Shown one piece after another: positions 35,784-46,045 of a stretch of DNA of 64,000 nt. Location: assembly GCF_000183135.1 (NCBI RefSeq), contig NC_014734.1, positions 1,674,001 through 1,738,000 on the forward strand, in the 5' to 3' direction. Positions within the stretch are counted from its first letter, which is position 1; every line of letters begins with the position of its first letter. The notes below the pieces were generated by a model. It did no database searches and was not told the DNA's origin. It saw nothing but the letters and a program-made list of their open reading frames with translations. The position numbers and the translations under genes were made by a program. This DNA comes from Paludibacter propionicigenes WB4. GTDB lineage: Bacteria; Bacteroidota; Bacteroidia; Bacteroidales; Paludibacteraceae.

Positions 35784-36452
35784 ATGACTATGGATATCAG
35801 ACTTATAAAATTTTGTGTATTTGTTGCCTGTATAACAATGTCTGTCAACACTTTTTCGCAAGATTTATATCGTGCCGAGATTGGAATATCAGGTGGTGGG
35901 TCATCGTATATAGGTGATGCAAACAGTAAGCTCTTCAATAATATGCAATTTACTTACGGTGCATTTGTTCGATACAGAATAGACACTCGTTTTGCAGTTA
36001 AGGCGGAGTTTTCAAGAATATCTAAAATAGTTGGGCCAAACAACTCTTTTGTAAACGATACGATTAATGTTGGTGATCTCTGTTTAGAATTCAATTTTTT
36101 TGATTTGGAACATAATCCTTATAAAAGAAACAGTCGGTTCTTTTCTCCCTATATATTTGTAGGAGCAGGAATGATGACTGATTTATATATAAAACAAAAA
36201 CGACCAGAACCATTTATACCTTTTGGGTTCGGAATGAAAGTAAAATTAGCAGAGCGTTGGAACTTAACAGCTCAATGGTCCAATAAACTGCTGCTATTTT
36301 CGGATAATATGGAAAATATGCCAAAATATAACAATCCTCAGAATCTGAATGGATCAAATATATTTAATAACGATTTGCTCTCAACCCTTACGATTGGTGT
36401 GAGTTATGACTTTTGGGAAAAGAAATGTAATTGTCTGAACAATTCGTATTAA
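35784..36452 (+). CDS. DUF6089-type outer-membrane protein
   Basis: A 222-residue beta-barrel protein with a signal peptide (about residues 1-25, ending TFSQ), then [21 protein letters not shown] and repeated aromatic strands, ending in a Cys-containing tail. This family typically precedes uppS and bamA in Bacteroidota, as here, and PorG-like members work with the type IX secretion system. The frame overlaps the upstream extension of uppS by a few bases but not its likely ATG. Precise role unknown. Confidence 0.82.
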   Translation: MTMDIRLIKFCVFVACITMSVNTFSQDLYRAEIGISGGGSSYIGDANSKLFNNMQFTYGAFVRYRIDTRFAVKAEFSRISKIVGPNNSFVNDTINVGDLCLEFNFFDLEHNPYKRNSRFFSPYIFVGAGMMTDLYIKQKRPEPFIPFGFGMKVKLAERWNLTAQWSNKLLLFSDNMENMPKYNNPQNLNGSNIFNNDLLSTLTIGVSYDFWEKKCNCLNNSY

Positions 36453-36472
36453 TAAATTCGCCATCTATAATT

Positions 36473-37198
36473 ATGTCATCATATATTGAAAAAATAGACA
36501 AATCCAGACTTCCAAAGCACATTGCCATCATAATGGATGGGAATGGACGTTGGGCTAAAGAACGTGGATATGATCGAATTTTCGGACATCAGAATGGTGT
36601 TACTTCTGTTCGAGAGACTACTGAAGCCGCGGCTAAAATAGGAATTGAGTATCTTACTCTATACGCCTTTTCTACTGAAAACTGGGGAAGACCTCAGTCT
36701 GAAGTAGATGCTTTAATGGAGCTCTTAATAGACACCATTGAGAAAGAAACGCCAACACTAAATAAAAATAATGTGCGACTGCTGGCTATTGGTGACATAA
36801 GCAGACTACCGGGAAATGCCGGTGAAAAGCTACAACGTTGCATTTCTCAAACGGCTGATAATACCAGTCTCTCCCTTGTACTTGCTTTAAGTTACTCATC
36901 GCGTTGGGAAATAACAAATGCACTAAAAAACATTTGTAAAGATGTATCAGCTGGAAAAATAAGCGATAAAGATATTAACGAAGAACTCATTAGTACATAT
37001 TTAACTACCAATTCAATACCAGACCCGGATTTACTAATAAGAACCAGTGGAGAAGAGCGGATCAGTAATTTTTTGTTATGGCAAATAGCTTACACAGAAC
37101 TATATTTTACCGAAACACATTGGCCGGAATTCAGAAAAGAAAATTTACACGAAGCTATTTATAAATTTCAACAAAGAGAACGCCGTTTTGGTAAATAA
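36473..37198 (+). CDS. uppS: Isoprenyl transferase (undecaprenyl diphosphate synthase)
   Basis: A 241-residue cis-prenyltransferase. [12 protein letters not shown] near residues 21-32 contains the catalytic Asp, and [14 protein letters not shown] and [22 protein letters not shown] are signatures. It makes the lipid carrier for peptidoglycan and other envelope polymers. I start at the ATG at 36473 ([16 protein letters not shown]), which follows the upstream stop by 20 bp. It sits in an envelope operon directly before bamA. Confidence 0.96.
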   Translation: MSSYIEKIDKSRLPKHIAIIMDGNGRWAKERGYDRIFGHQNGVTSVRETTEAAAKIGIEYLTLYAFSTENWGRPQSEVDALMELLIDTIEKETPTLNKNNVRLLAIGDISRLPGNAGEKLQRCISQTADNTSLSLVLALSYSSRWEITNALKNICKDVSAGKISDKDINEELISTYLTTNSIPDPDLLIRTSGEERISNFLLWQIAYTELYFTETHWPEFRKENLHEAIYKFQQRERRFGK

Positions 37199-37249
37199 AT
37201 AATTAAAACCACACCAAATACTACCGTAACTCGACACTCCAAATAAATT

Positions 37250-39892
37250 ATGCAATACAAAACGCTTTTCACTTTCTCCCTGCTATTTGTTTTTAGCCAA
37301 CTTCTTGTAGCGCAAACTGTTTCAGTACAAGACACAACAATTTTACCAACCATAGAATACGCCAATACCACACCAAGGTATGAAATAGCTGAAATTAAGG
37401 TTTCAGGAGCCAGTAATTACGACGACCTCACTATCATTGGTTATTCAGGCTTAAATGTGGGTCAGACTATAAATGTACCCGGAACGGCTATCACCAGTGC
37501 TGTGAAGAAATTTTGGAAACAAGGCTTGTTTTCTCAGGTTAAAATTTTGGCAACCAAAATAAAAGATGGAAAAGTTTGGCTAACCATAGATTTAAAAGAA
37601 CGTCCCCGTGTATCTGAGGTGAATTATACCGGACTAAAGAAAAGCGAAAAAGAAGATCTTGAACAACGTGTCGGTATCACTAAAGGAAATCAGATTACTC
37701 CTAACATTTCTGATATCGCAAAGAAAGTCATTGATAAGTACATGGAAGAAAAAGGATTTCTTAATGTACAAGTAAATGTATATCAACGTAACGATCCAAA
37801 TAAACCTGGATATGTCATTGTAGATATTAATGTAGACAAAAAACTCAAAACCAAAATTCATAAATTATATTATTTTGGAAACGTAGCTTTAAGCCATAAT
37901 CAGATAAACAAGGCTATGAAAAAAACCAATGACAATAATTGGAGAAATTTTTTCAGAACCAAGAAATTTGTTCGCGAAGAGTATGAAAAAGACAAAGTAG
38001 CTCTTATAGAAAAGTACAATGAAATTGGTTACAGAGATGCATATATTGTTTCAGATAGCGTTGTACGATATAACGATAAAACTGTAGACGTATATTTAAC
38101 CGTAAATGAAGGTAAAAAATATTATTATAGAAATATAAAATGGATTGGTAACACCATTTATCCATACCAAAAACTTGATGCATTATTAGGAATAAAGAAA
38201 GGTGATATATACAATCACAAAAAATTAATGGCCAGACTGGTTACCGATGAAGGTGATGCAGTTAGCAAACTTTATCAAAACAACGGATATTTGTTCTCGC
38301 AAATTGATCCGGTAGAAGTACAAGTCGATAATGATTCGATTGATTTTGAAATGAGGGTAATAGAGGGAAAACCCGCAACTATAAACGAGATAGGAATTAA
38401 AGGTAATACCCGCGTTTACGAACACGTAATCAGAAGAGAATTGCGCACTAAACCCGGTCAATTATACAGTCAGGATGATATTATGCGTACAATGCGCGAG
38501 TTGGCTCAAATGGGTCACTTTGATCCTGAAAAAATTGTACCGGATGTTCAGCCTGATGCTGAAAACGGAACCGTGGATATAACATACAAACTTGAAACAA
38601 AAGGAAGTGATCAGGTAGAATTTTCTGCTGGTTGGGGTTCAACAGGGGTTGTAGGTAGTATTGGTTTGAAATTTAGCAACTTCGCTATACAAAATTTATT
38701 CAAACCTGACACCTATAGAATTGTACCTCAGGGTGAAGGACAAACGCTTACAATAAACGGTAGAACTAGTGGACAATCATATTCATCAGTCAGTTTATCA
38801 TTTTTGGAACCATGGCTAGGTGGAAAGCGTCCAAACTCATTGTCTGCATCCATTTATTATTCCACTCAATCAACAGTTAGTGATCGTTATTCTGCTAACT
38901 ACAGCAATTACATAAACCAAATGTATAGCGGAGGTTACGGCGGATATGGTGGCTATGGAGGCTACGGAGGTGGTTATGGAGGTTACGGAAACAGTAATTA
39001 CAGTACTCAATACCAAAGTGAAATGGACCCGACTAAGTACATGCGAACCATAGGAGCATCTCTTGGTTATGGTAAACGCCTTAATTGGCCGGATGATTAT
39101 TTCATATTCCAGGGAGAGCTTTCTTATCAGTTGTTCATGTTAAGCAAATGGTATTATTTACCTCCGTTGACTGATGGTAATTACAATAATTTCAGTGTAA
39201 ACCTTACGCTAAGTCGTAATTCTGTCGACAATCCAATTTACAGCCGTAGCGGTTCGGCATTCTCTTTAGGATTAAAAATAACTCCACCCTATTCATTGAT
39301 AAATGGGAAAAATTATGGTAGTTCAAGCATGACCAATGCAGAAAAGTATAAGTTTCTGGAATATCATAAGTGGACGTTTAGCGGAAAAACATTTACGCCC
39401 GTAGCTGGAGATAAATTAGTATTGATGGGAAGAGCATTATTCTCATACCTTGGAAGCTATAATAAAAACGTCCGTTCTCCTTTTGAAACATTTGTTATGG
39501 GAGGTGATGGAATGTCAAACTACACCACTTATGGAACAGATTATATCTCGATGAGAGGTTATACCAGCGGTTCAATAACCCCTTACGATCCTAAGATTGG
39601 TACTAATGTTGGATATTTGTATGATAAATTCACAATGGAATTACGTTATCCTCTATCGCTAGAACAATCTGCAACAATATACGCACTGACTTTCGTAGAA
39701 GCCGGAAACTGTTTTAACAAAATGTCAGACTTCAACCCGTTCAATTTGAAACGTTCGGCTGGTATTGGTGTTCGTATATTCCTTCCAATGTTCGGTATGA
39801 TGGGAGTTGACTGGGGATATGGTTTTGATGCAGATAATACAGGTAAAAAGAGCGGTAGTCAATTCCACTTCGTTCTTGGACAAGAGCTTTAA
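37250..39892 (+). CDS. bamA: Outer-membrane protein assembly factor BamA
   Basis: An 880-residue Omp85 protein. It has a signal peptide (about residues 1-22), POTRA domains (about 40-450), and a C-terminal 16-strand barrel ending MMGVDWGYGFDAD and FHFVLGQEL. It inserts beta-barrel proteins into the outer membrane. It is longer than E. coli BamA, partly from an odd low-complexity insert of tandem YGG units near residues 562-582 within the barrel. Position after uppS and before two OmpH genes is conserved in the phylum. Confidence 0.96.
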   Translation: MQYKTLFTFSLLFVFSQLLVAQTVSVQDTTILPTIEYANTTPRYEIAEIKVSGASNYDDLTIIGYSGLNVGQTINVPGTAITSAVKKFWKQGLFSQVKILATKIKDGKVWLTIDLKERPRVSEVNYTGLKKSEKEDLEQRVGITKGNQITPNISDIAKKVIDKYMEEKGFLNVQVNVYQRNDPNKPGYVIVDINVDKKLKTKIHKLYYFGNVALSHNQINKAMKKTNDNNWRNFFRTKKFVREEYEKDKVALIEKYNEIGYRDAYIVSDSVVRYNDKTVDVYLTVNEGKKYYYRNIKWIGNTIYPYQKLDALLGIKKGDIYNHKKLMARLVTDEGDAVSKLYQNNGYLFSQIDPVEVQVDNDSIDFEMRVIEGKPATINEIGIKGNTRVYEHVIRRELRTKPGQLYSQDDIMRTMRELAQMGHFDPEKIVPDVQPDAENGTVDITYKLETKGSDQVEFSAGWGSTGVVGSIGLKFSNFAIQNLFKPDTYRIVPQGEGQTLTINGRTSGQSYSSVSLSFLEPWLGGKRPNSLSASIYYSTQSTVSDRYSANYSNYINQMYSGGYGGYGGYGGYGGGYGGYGNSNYSTQYQSEMDPTKYMRTIGASLGYGKRLNWPDDYFIFQGELSYQLFMLSKWYYLPPLTDGNYNNFSVNLTLSRNSVDNPIYSRSGSAFSLGLKITPPYSLINGKNYGSSSMTNAEKYKFLEYHKWTFSGKTFTPVAGDKLVLMGRALFSYLGSYNKNVRSPFETFVMGGDGMSNYTTYGTDYISMRGYTSGSITPYDPKIGTNVGYLYDKFTMELRYPLSLEQSATIYALTFVEAGNCFNKMSDFNPFNLKRSAGIGVRIFLPMFGMMGVDWGYGFDADNTGKKSGSQFHFVLGQEL

Positions 39893-39988
39893 TCTGGCTT
39901 CTTAATACTGATAATTATTTGGCAGAGATTTTGTAATGCGTAATTGAAATCAGAAATTATTGTTCAACAATCTAACGAGAGAGAAAAC

Positions 39989-40504
39989 ATGAAAAAATTA
40001 ATTATTGCACTTTGTTTATTGGCAGGAGTAACCTTTACCGGTAACGCACAAAAATTCGCAATGGTAGATATGGAATATATCATGAAAAATATTCCTGCTT
40101 ACGAAACTGCCAATGATCAGTTAAACCAAATATCAAAAAAATGGCAATCTGAAGTAGAAGAAAAATTGCAAGAAGTTCAGAAGTTATACAAAAACTATCA
40201 GACAGAGCTGGTTTTTCTCTCAGATGAAATGAAAACCAAAAGGGAAGAAGAAATTGTAGCAAAAGAAAAAGCTGCTCAGGAGCTGAAAAGAACTTACTTC
40301 GGACCGGAAGGCGAACTCTTTAAAAAACGTCAAAGTTTAATGAAACCTATTCAGGACGAAGTATATTCTGCCATTCAGCAGATAAGTAAAGATCAAGGTC
40401 TGGAACTTGTTTTTGACAAAAGTTCTTCTATGAATGTGATATTTACATCGCCTAAATTAGACGTTAGCGATGCAGTTCTCAAAAAATTGGGATATTCAAA
40501 ATAA
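39989..40504 (+). CDS. OmpH/Skp-family periplasmic chaperone
   Basis: A 171-residue Skp-like protein with a signal peptide (MKKLIIALCLLAGVTFTGNAQ) and a long coiled-coil segment (about 45-120, many Lys/Glu), flanked by FAMVDMEYIMKNIPAYE and a C-terminal LELVFDKSS strand. It would hold unfolded outer-membrane proteins in the periplasm for BamA. The open frame extends 15 codons upstream without a signal; the ATG at 39989 is right. First of two tandem copies. Confidence 0.94.
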   Translation: MKKLIIALCLLAGVTFTGNAQKFAMVDMEYIMKNIPAYETANDQLNQISKKWQSEVEEKLQEVQKLYKNYQTELVFLSDEMKTKREEEIVAKEKAAQELKRTYFGPEGELFKKRQSLMKPIQDEVYSAIQQISKDQGLELVFDKSSSMNVIFTSPKLDVSDAVLKKLGYSK

Positions 40505-40558
40505 ATTTATACATTTGCAGTCCATTTTCAAATAAATAAAACTCAAAATAAAAATAAT

Positions 40559-41065
40559 ATGTTTAAGAAAATTGCTTTATTAGTGCTTTGCGCTCTTCCT
40601 TTCAGTTTAATGGCACAGGAAGTAAAATTAGGTCACATCAATTCTCAGGAGATTCTATCGTTAATGCCTGAACGCACCACAATCGAAAAAACCATTAGTG
40701 ATTTACAAGCTCAATGGGAAAAAGAAATTGCGAAAATGCGTGAAGAATATTTTGCAAAAACAAAAGAATATCAGGAAAAACAAGCGACTATGCCTGAGAG
40801 CATCAAACAAGCTCGTCAAAGCGAAATTGCAGAAATGGAACAACGTATTAGTACTACAGGCCAAAATGCTCAGACTGATTTACAAAAAAAATCACAGGAT
40901 TTATTTGCTCCCGTAATTGAAAAAGTCAAAAAAGCAATTAATGAAGTTGGTGCTGAAAATGGATATCTTTATATTTTCGATCTTGGAGCACAAAGTATCA
41001 TCTATCAATCTCCAAAATCAAATGATGTAACTGCACTGGTTAAGAAAAAATTAGCTTTAAAATAA
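40559..41065 (+). CDS. OmpH/Skp-family periplasmic chaperone, second copy
   Basis: A 168-residue Skp-like protein with a signal peptide (MFKKIALLVLCALPFSLMAQ) and a coiled-coil central segment, starting VKLGHINSQEILSLMPER after cleavage and ending YLYIFDLGAQSIIYQS. It is a divergent tandem duplicate of the gene 54 bp upstream. A tandem ompH pair behind bamA is typical of Bacteroidota. The operon ends in a strong hairpin. Confidence 0.94.
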   Translation: MFKKIALLVLCALPFSLMAQEVKLGHINSQEILSLMPERTTIEKTISDLQAQWEKEIAKMREEYFAKTKEYQEKQATMPESIKQARQSEIAEMEQRISTTGQNAQTDLQKKSQDLFAPVIEKVKKAINEVGAENGYLYIFDLGAQSIIYQSPKSNDVTALVKKKLALK

Positions 41066-41082
41066 GCCATATTTATTTTATA

Positions 41083-41126
41083 AAAAAACAGACTTTGAAG
41101 TTAATTCTTCAAAGTCTGTTTTTTTT
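41083..41126. terminator. Bidirectional terminator between ompH and YgbA-like gene
   Basis: AAACAGACTTTGAAG pairs perfectly with CTTCAAAGTCTGTTT, with A7 before and T8 after. The stop codon of the convergent gene lies inside the right arm. Confidence 0.93.
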
Positions 41127-41408
41127 GATATGATTCAAAAAATCGAGAGGATGGTATAAAAGCATCCTTGGCCCCGAGAACCTCATTACTTCCTTTATCT
41201 TCAATCGAAAATCCGGTTTGTAGCAATGTATAGTGCAGTTGGCACATTTTCCTTTCTCATCTCCAAACGGGCATTTAGACAATCTCTCTATTGCATATTG
41301 CATTAGTAAAGAACAATCCTCACATAAGTGAACAGTTCGATGCTTTTTTCGACAATATAGGCTTATCATCTTATGAACTGTAAGCTTTTCTTGTTCTATA
41401 TTTCCCAT
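41109..41408 (-). CDS. Nitrous oxide-stimulated promoter (YgbA) family protein
   Basis: A 99-residue Cys-rich protein. The body has MISLYCRKKHRTVHLCEDCS, LSKCPFGDEKGKCANCTIHC and VMRFSGPRMLLYHP, matching the YgbA_NO family. Eight or so Cys suggest metal or Fe-S binding. E. coli ygbA is induced by nitric oxide; function is little known. The longer frame begins 16 codons upstream, but the ATG at 41408 gives family length. Its stop codon overlaps the shared terminator hairpin. Confidence 0.85.
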   Translation of the reverse strand: MGNIEQEKLTVHKMISLYCRKKHRTVHLCEDCSLLMQYAIERLSKCPFGDEKGKCANCTIHCYKPDFRLKIKEVMRFSGPRMLLYHPLDFLNHIKKNRL

Positions 41409-41599
41409 AATTTTATGGTTAAGGTATAATTGAGCTAAAAAGATATTACTCCTCACAGAATAAATTAAAAATAAGATATCATAAGTTCTCTATAAAAGAA
41501 ATTAGCGAGTAGATAAATTAGTAGAAGAAAATAGCGGATTACCCCCTAAGAGGCAATTATCAGGAGTAGATTTTCATTCAGAAACAAAAAAAAAAATCA

Positions 41600-41914
41600 C
41601 TAAAGTGCATTGGAAATTCCTATCAGCTCTTTTCTGATAGCTTTAAGACGTTCTACAACTTCCTGCTGCTTTGCTATAGTATCTTTCTTTTGACTCAGCT
41701 TACGCCGTGCACCATCTAAAGTCAGTTTTTGTTCTGTAGTCAGATAAATGATCTGCTTGATAGTTTGGATATCATCCGGAGTATAAAATCGCGTTCCCTT
41801 ATCGTTTCGTTTAGGATTAAGTTGTTTAAATTCTTTCTCCCAAAAACGTAGGTTTGATTGATTGATGCCGAACATTTTGGCAACTTCAGAGATGGAATAA
41901 AAAAGCTTTTCCAT
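41600..41914 (-). CDS. MerR-family transcriptional regulator
   Basis: A 104-residue protein with an N-terminal MerR winged HTH (residues 3-72: YSISEVAKMFGINQSNLRFW, then FYTPDDIQTIKQIIYLT) and a short helical tail (about 75-104). It lacks a ligand-binding domain. The gene family is conserved beside lytic transglycosylase genes in Bacteroidota. Target unknown. It lies 16 bp after the lytic transglycosylase stop on the same strand. Confidence 0.9.
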   Translation of the reverse strand: MEKLFYSISEVAKMFGINQSNLRFWEKEFKQLNPKRNDKGTRFYTPDDIQTIKQIIYLTTEQKLTLDGARRKLSQKKDTIAKQQEVVERLKAIRKELIGISNAL

Positions 41915-41930
41915 ATTTCTCGTAAGTCAA

Positions 41931-43214
41931 TTATTTAATAATCTTCAGTTTCTGACCTATCACAATTTTTGATCCTTTGATGTTATTCCATTTCTTTAAT
42001 TTCTTCAAAGAAACGCCATATTTGTCAGCTACATCACTTAAGGTCTGACCAGATTTAACCTTATGATACGTTACCCTTCCGGATCCTCCGGGAGTTATAG
42101 TAGCTGCGGCCTGAATAATTTCAATTTCGCCACGACGGTTATTAATCAGTTCATCAGCCTTATAAGAAACCACTTCGTTGAATTTAGCAATAAATGCATT
42201 AATGGAGTTCAAAGGCAGGCACAAGGCATAAGGCTTGATATCGCCCGGAATTATGTCTTTTTTATATTGCGGATTAAGTAGGCGAACTTCATCAATCGGA
42301 AGATTAAGTACGTTTGCAACCTGTTCGAGATGTATGCGTTGATGTACCATAACTGTATCTGTCAACGTTGGCATATTTACAATGGCTGGACATAAATTGT
42401 GCTGAGAAGCATAATGTAAGGAATAATTAGCCGCTATAAAAATAGGGACATAACCTCGGGTTTCTCTGGGCAAATAAGGATATATAGCCCAGTAATCGCG
42501 CTTTCCTCCAGCACGTCGTATAGCTTTATTTATATTTCCGGGACCACAATTATAGGATGCTATAACAAGGTTCCAATCACCATAAATGGCATACAAATCC
42601 TTCAAAAATTTAGCAGCAGCATTTGTAGCTTTTACCGGCGAAAGTCTTTCATCTACCAAACTGTTTATTTCAAGCCCATACATGCGACCGGTGCCAATCA
42701 TCAACTGCCATAAACCCGCAGCTCCCATTCTGGAAACAATAGTGGTATTTAGAGCCGATTCAATAATTGAAAGATACTTTAGTTCCAGTGGTAAATTATT
42801 TGCACCAAGCACCTGCTCAAATAATGGGAAGTAATAATTACTCATTCCAAGCATATACTCTACCTGATGACGTTTACGAACAGTGTATAATTCAATGAAC
42901 GAACGTACATTAGGATTATACGGCATTTCCATCAAACATGGCATTTTGGATAACCTGAGTTTGTAAACTGAATCAGGAACAGCTACAACATTATCACTTG
43001 AGTTACAATTTAATGTGCTGGCTCGTTGTATAACCCACGATTGGAGCATATAATCCAACGTATTATCAAATTCCAACGGAACAGTCAATGTGGAATCAAA
43101 CACCAACTCATTAGCCGACTTATCTTTATGCGCATTACTTTTAACCTGTGAATGAACACATGTTGAACTAATTAGAAAGAGTAAAACGGTTGAAAACAGT
43201 ATTTGAAACCTCAT
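41931..43214 (-). CDS. MltD-like lytic transglycosylase with LysM domain
   Basis: A 427-residue secreted muralytic enzyme with a signal peptide (about residues 1-22). The SLT domain (about 130-270) has the catalytic Glu in IIESALNTTIVSRMGAAGLW and the later NLVIASYNCGPGNINKAI. A C-terminal LysM domain (about 380-426, KVKSGQTLSDVADKYGVS) binds peptidoglycan. It cleaves glycan strands to form anhydromuropeptides. It is 32 bp downstream of the DUF5683 gene and probably in the parAB-to-MerR gene string. Confidence 0.93.
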   Translation of the reverse strand: MRFQILFSTVLLFLISSTCVHSQVKSNAHKDKSANELVFDSTLTVPLEFDNTLDYMLQSWVIQRASTLNCNSSDNVVAVPDSVYKLRLSKMPCLMEMPYNPNVRSFIELYTVRKRHQVEYMLGMSNYYFPLFEQVLGANNLPLELKYLSIIESALNTTIVSRMGAAGLWQLMIGTGRMYGLEINSLVDERLSPVKATNAAAKFLKDLYAIYGDWNLVIASYNCGPGNINKAIRRAGGKRDYWAIYPYLPRETRGYVPIFIAANYSLHYASQHNLCPAIVNMPTLTDTVMVHQRIHLEQVANVLNLPIDEVRLLNPQYKKDIIPGDIKPYALCLPLNSINAFIAKFNEVVSYKADELINNRRGEIEIIQAAATITPGGSGRVTYHKVKSGQTLSDVADKYGVSLKKLKKWNNIKGSKIVIGQKLKIIK

Positions 43215-43246
43215 CTTAAATATATATATCTTTATAAATCAACTTA

Positions 43247-43960
43247 CTAAAAATTAAAACTACACTGCATTGCAAATGTATTATTGTAGCCGTTTTTTAT
43301 CATTATCGGCTGAAAACGCATAGACAGGTCAGGACTGATATCAAAATCGTACAACTGAGCATCAACATAAGCATCTACAATTGACAATGCGTAACAACCA
43401 ATTGCTGCAATTATACTCAAATCTCTGTATCGTCTGAAAGCGCTCTGAGCAGTATTCAAGGTTTTTTCGTATTCAGAATAACCCCGATAATCTACTTCAA
43501 TAGTACGCCCTTTAGGCAAAATTTGATAAAAACTAACTTTACTTTTATCCTTGTCTATAGCATTCTTATAATTAATATCACTCGTATTATACTTATTTAT
43601 ATCCAGATAAGCATTTCTATACGAATTATACTGCGTTGAATTCCATGAAATCGCATAAGCACAACCAAGAAAGGCGCCATATACGATGGGCAATTTCCAA
43701 TATTTCTTATTCAATATTTGCCCATAACCAGGAATAATAGCTGCCATCCAAACAACCTTAGATGGATTTGGTTTAAAGGCTTTCAATTTTGTTGAATCCT
43801 TTGTCAGCGTTACATTGTTTACAAGCGGAACAGCTTGTTTCTCAATTAACCGTGCAACCGTATCTATAGGCAATCGAGTGCTTATAGTATCAGCCTGTGC
43901 CATTGCACTTTCCGATATCAGAAAAATAAAAAGAATAAGTATGCTTAGGTATTTATACAC
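43247..43960 (-). CDS. DUF5683-type membrane protein
   Basis: A 237-residue protein with a hydrophobic N-terminal signal (YKYLSILILFIFLISESAMA) and a DUF5683 region containing VVWMAAIIPGYGQILNKKYWKLPIVYGAFLGCAY, followed by a charged loop and further hydrophobic segments. The only in-frame ATG upstream lies within parB, so I prefer a GTG at 43960, just after the parB stop. The usual neighbour relation parA-parB-DUF5683-lytic transglycosylase is conserved in Bacteroidota. Role not established. Confidence 0.8.
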   Translation of the reverse strand: MYKYLSILILFIFLISESAMAQADTISTRLPIDTVARLIEKQAVPLVNNVTLTKDSTKLKAFKPNPSKVVWMAAIIPGYGQILNKKYWKLPIVYGAFLGCAYAISWNSTQYNSYRNAYLDINKYNTSDINYKNAIDKDKSKVSFYQILPKGRTIEVDYRGYSEYEKTLNTAQSAFRRYRDLSIIAAIGCYALSIVDAYVDAQLYDFDISPDLSMRFQPIMIKNGYNNTFAMQCSFNF

Positions 43961-43970
43961 AAAAACAACA

Positions 43971-44852
43971 TTAAATTTTGTCGAATAATTCCATAATACG
44001 CGCCAACTCTTCATCGCTGGCAAAAGGAATTGAAATTTTGCCTTTACCATCCGAGTTGCAGAGAAACTGAACTTTAGTCCCAAAAACATTACTCAATTGA
44101 GTCTGCAGTTCATCAAACTCTTTAAGTTTAGTCACCGGATTTCCCCCACCCGATTTAGGTTTAGTGTCTAAACTACCTGTTTCTAAGAATAAGCGTACAA
44201 GTTCCTCAACCTTACGCACTGTATAATCATTTTGAATAATCGATTCATACAAATGCAATTGTACTGCAGGATCGTTCAATCCTAAGATAGCACGGGCATG
44301 TCCCATATCGATTTTCTTATCCTTAATTCCCATTTGAATTTCGGCAGGCAATCGAAGCAACCGCAAATAATTAGCAATCGTAGCGCGTTTCTTTCCAACC
44401 CTTTCACTCAAACGTTCCTGAGTCAACTTGTATTCCTCCATCAAACGATAGAAAGTCAAAGCAATTTCAATAGCATTTAAATCTTCACGCTGAATATTTT
44501 CAATCAGCGCCATTTCCATCACCTGTTCATCGGCAGCCGTTTTTACGTAAGCCGGGATGGTTTTTAGTCCAACTTGCTTTGATGCCCTAAATCTGCGTTC
44601 ACCGGCAATAATTAAGTATGTACCATCATCATTCTTACGCAGTGTTATTGGCGAAATAACACCTAATTCGCGAATTGAAGCAGCCAGTTCACTCAGGGCA
44701 TCTTCATCAAAATAAGTTCTGGGTTGATTCGGATTTGCAAAAACCAAATGCATTTCCACTTCGCTGATAGACGATGATCCGCTTGTACTAATATTCTCAG
44801 TATCAATCAAAGCACCCAAACCTCTTCCTAAACCTGTTATATTTTTTGCCAT
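43971..44852 (-). CDS. parB: Chromosome-partitioning protein ParB
   Basis: A 293-residue ParB/Spo0J protein. The CTPase/ParB domain has VFANPNQPRTYFDEDALSEL and the GERRFRASK motif. The central HTH is around LTQERLSERVGKKRATIANYLRLLRL, and a C-terminal dimerisation region follows. It loads onto parS sites near the origin and works with ParA. It lies 51 bp downstream of parA. No parS sequence was noted within this window. Confidence 0.95.
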   Translation of the reverse strand: MAKNITGLGRGLGALIDTENISTSGSSSISEVEMHLVFANPNQPRTYFDEDALSELAASIRELGVISPITLRKNDDGTYLIIAGERRFRASKQVGLKTIPAYVKTAADEQVMEMALIENIQREDLNAIEIALTFYRLMEEYKLTQERLSERVGKKRATIANYLRLLRLPAEIQMGIKDKKIDMGHARAILGLNDPAVQLHLYESIIQNDYTVRKVEELVRLFLETGSLDTKPKSGGGNPVTKLKEFDELQTQLSNVFGTKVQFLCNSDGKGKISIPFASDEELARIMELFDKI

Positions 44853-44903
44853 ACTCTGTTTTACGAAACGCAGCTTTTATTAATTTATTTCTTTGTAGGC
44901 TAA

Positions 44904-45677
44904 TCAATTAACCTTTTTGTTTTTTGCAATCAATTCCTTAGCTAAGTCCATATAATTGGTTGAACCTTTCGATTCTGCATCATACAGCAAAACCGGTTTT
45001 CCGTGACTGGGAGCCTCACTTAAGCGCACATTACGGGTTATAACCGATTCGAATACCATTCCCTCGAAATGTTTTCTTACTTCTGCATAGACTTGATTAG
45101 CCAAGCGTAATCTATTATCGTACATTGTCAGCAAGAAGCCCTCAATTTCTAATGCAGTATTTAGTTTGCTCTTTATAATCTTGATTGTATTTAACAGTTT
45201 GCTAATTCCCTCCAATGCAAAGTACTCACATTGAACCGGAATAATAACAGAATCTGATGCTGTTAGTGCATTGACAGTTATCAGACCCAGAGACGGAGAA
45301 CAATCAATCAACAAATAATCATAAGACGATTTCAATGGAGTCAGGATATTCTCCATCACCCGCTCTCTGTTGTCCATGTTCAACATTTCAATTTCAGCCC
45401 CAACCAAGTCGATGTGAGAAGGTAAAATATATAAGTTCTCTACATCGGTTTGATGTATTGCCTGAGCCGGCGGTACATTATCTATTAAACACTCATAGAT
45501 GGTAAACTCAAGCGTTCTGATATCTACGCCCAAACCCGATGAGGCATTAGCCTGAGGATCGGCATCAATAAGCAATACTTTTTTTCCAAGCGAAGCCAAA
45601 GACGCTGCTAAATTAATTGCAGTTGTGGTTTTTCCTACACCACCCTTTTGGTTTGCCAACGAGATTATTCTACCCAT
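44904..45677 (-). CDS. parA: Chromosome-partitioning ATPase ParA
   Basis: A 257-residue Soj-like ATPase with a deviant Walker A, NQKGGVGKTTTAINLA, near residues 9-24, then LLIDADPQANASSGLG and LIDCSPSLGLITVNAL. It drives chromosome segregation with ParB. The frame extends 16 codons upstream, but MGRIISLANQKGG at 45677 matches the family start. A promoter lies about 150 bp upstream. Confidence 0.95.
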   Translation of the reverse strand: MGRIISLANQKGGVGKTTTAINLAASLASLGKKVLLIDADPQANASSGLGVDIRTLEFTIYECLIDNVPPAQAIHQTDVENLYILPSHIDLVGAEIEMLNMDNRERVMENILTPLKSSYDYLLIDCSPSLGLITVNALTASDSVIIPVQCEYFALEGISKLLNTIKIIKSKLNTALEIEGFLLTMYDNRLRLANQVYAEVRKHFEGMVFESVITRNVRLSEAPSHGKPVLLYDAESKGSTNYMDLAKELIAKNKKVN

Positions 45678-45832
45678 ATAGAAAGGATTTATTAGAAATG
45701 AACGTGAGATTAAATATACAGACACAAAAATTTATACCGATTTTCATCAGTTTAAATTCTTCCAGTCAGAAAAAGCCAACTCTCTGAATGTCAAAATTAT
45801 TGACTTAAGCAACTGTTTTTTATACCGATTTG

Positions 45833-45863
45833 CAAAGATAATAAAATAAATCCACCCTTTCAA
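45833..45863 (-). promoter_or_regulatory. Bacteroidota-type promoter of parA
   Basis: On the minus strand TTG is followed after 20 nt by TATCTTTG, close to consensus. It would give a leader of about 150 nt. Confidence 0.6.
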
Positions 45864-46045
45864 TAAGCAACTGAGGCATCATTTATAAATAAGTTTTTTT
45901 AAGGCACAAAAATGAATATTGTGTTTCAAGCTCTTTACACCCGCATTTTTTCACTTAAGCACTTTAGTTTGGACAAGTCTCGCAGCTGCATTTCAATTTT
46001 GCTTTTTTTGTTGGATTTTTAAATTAAAACAGTTCCAAAAATGAT

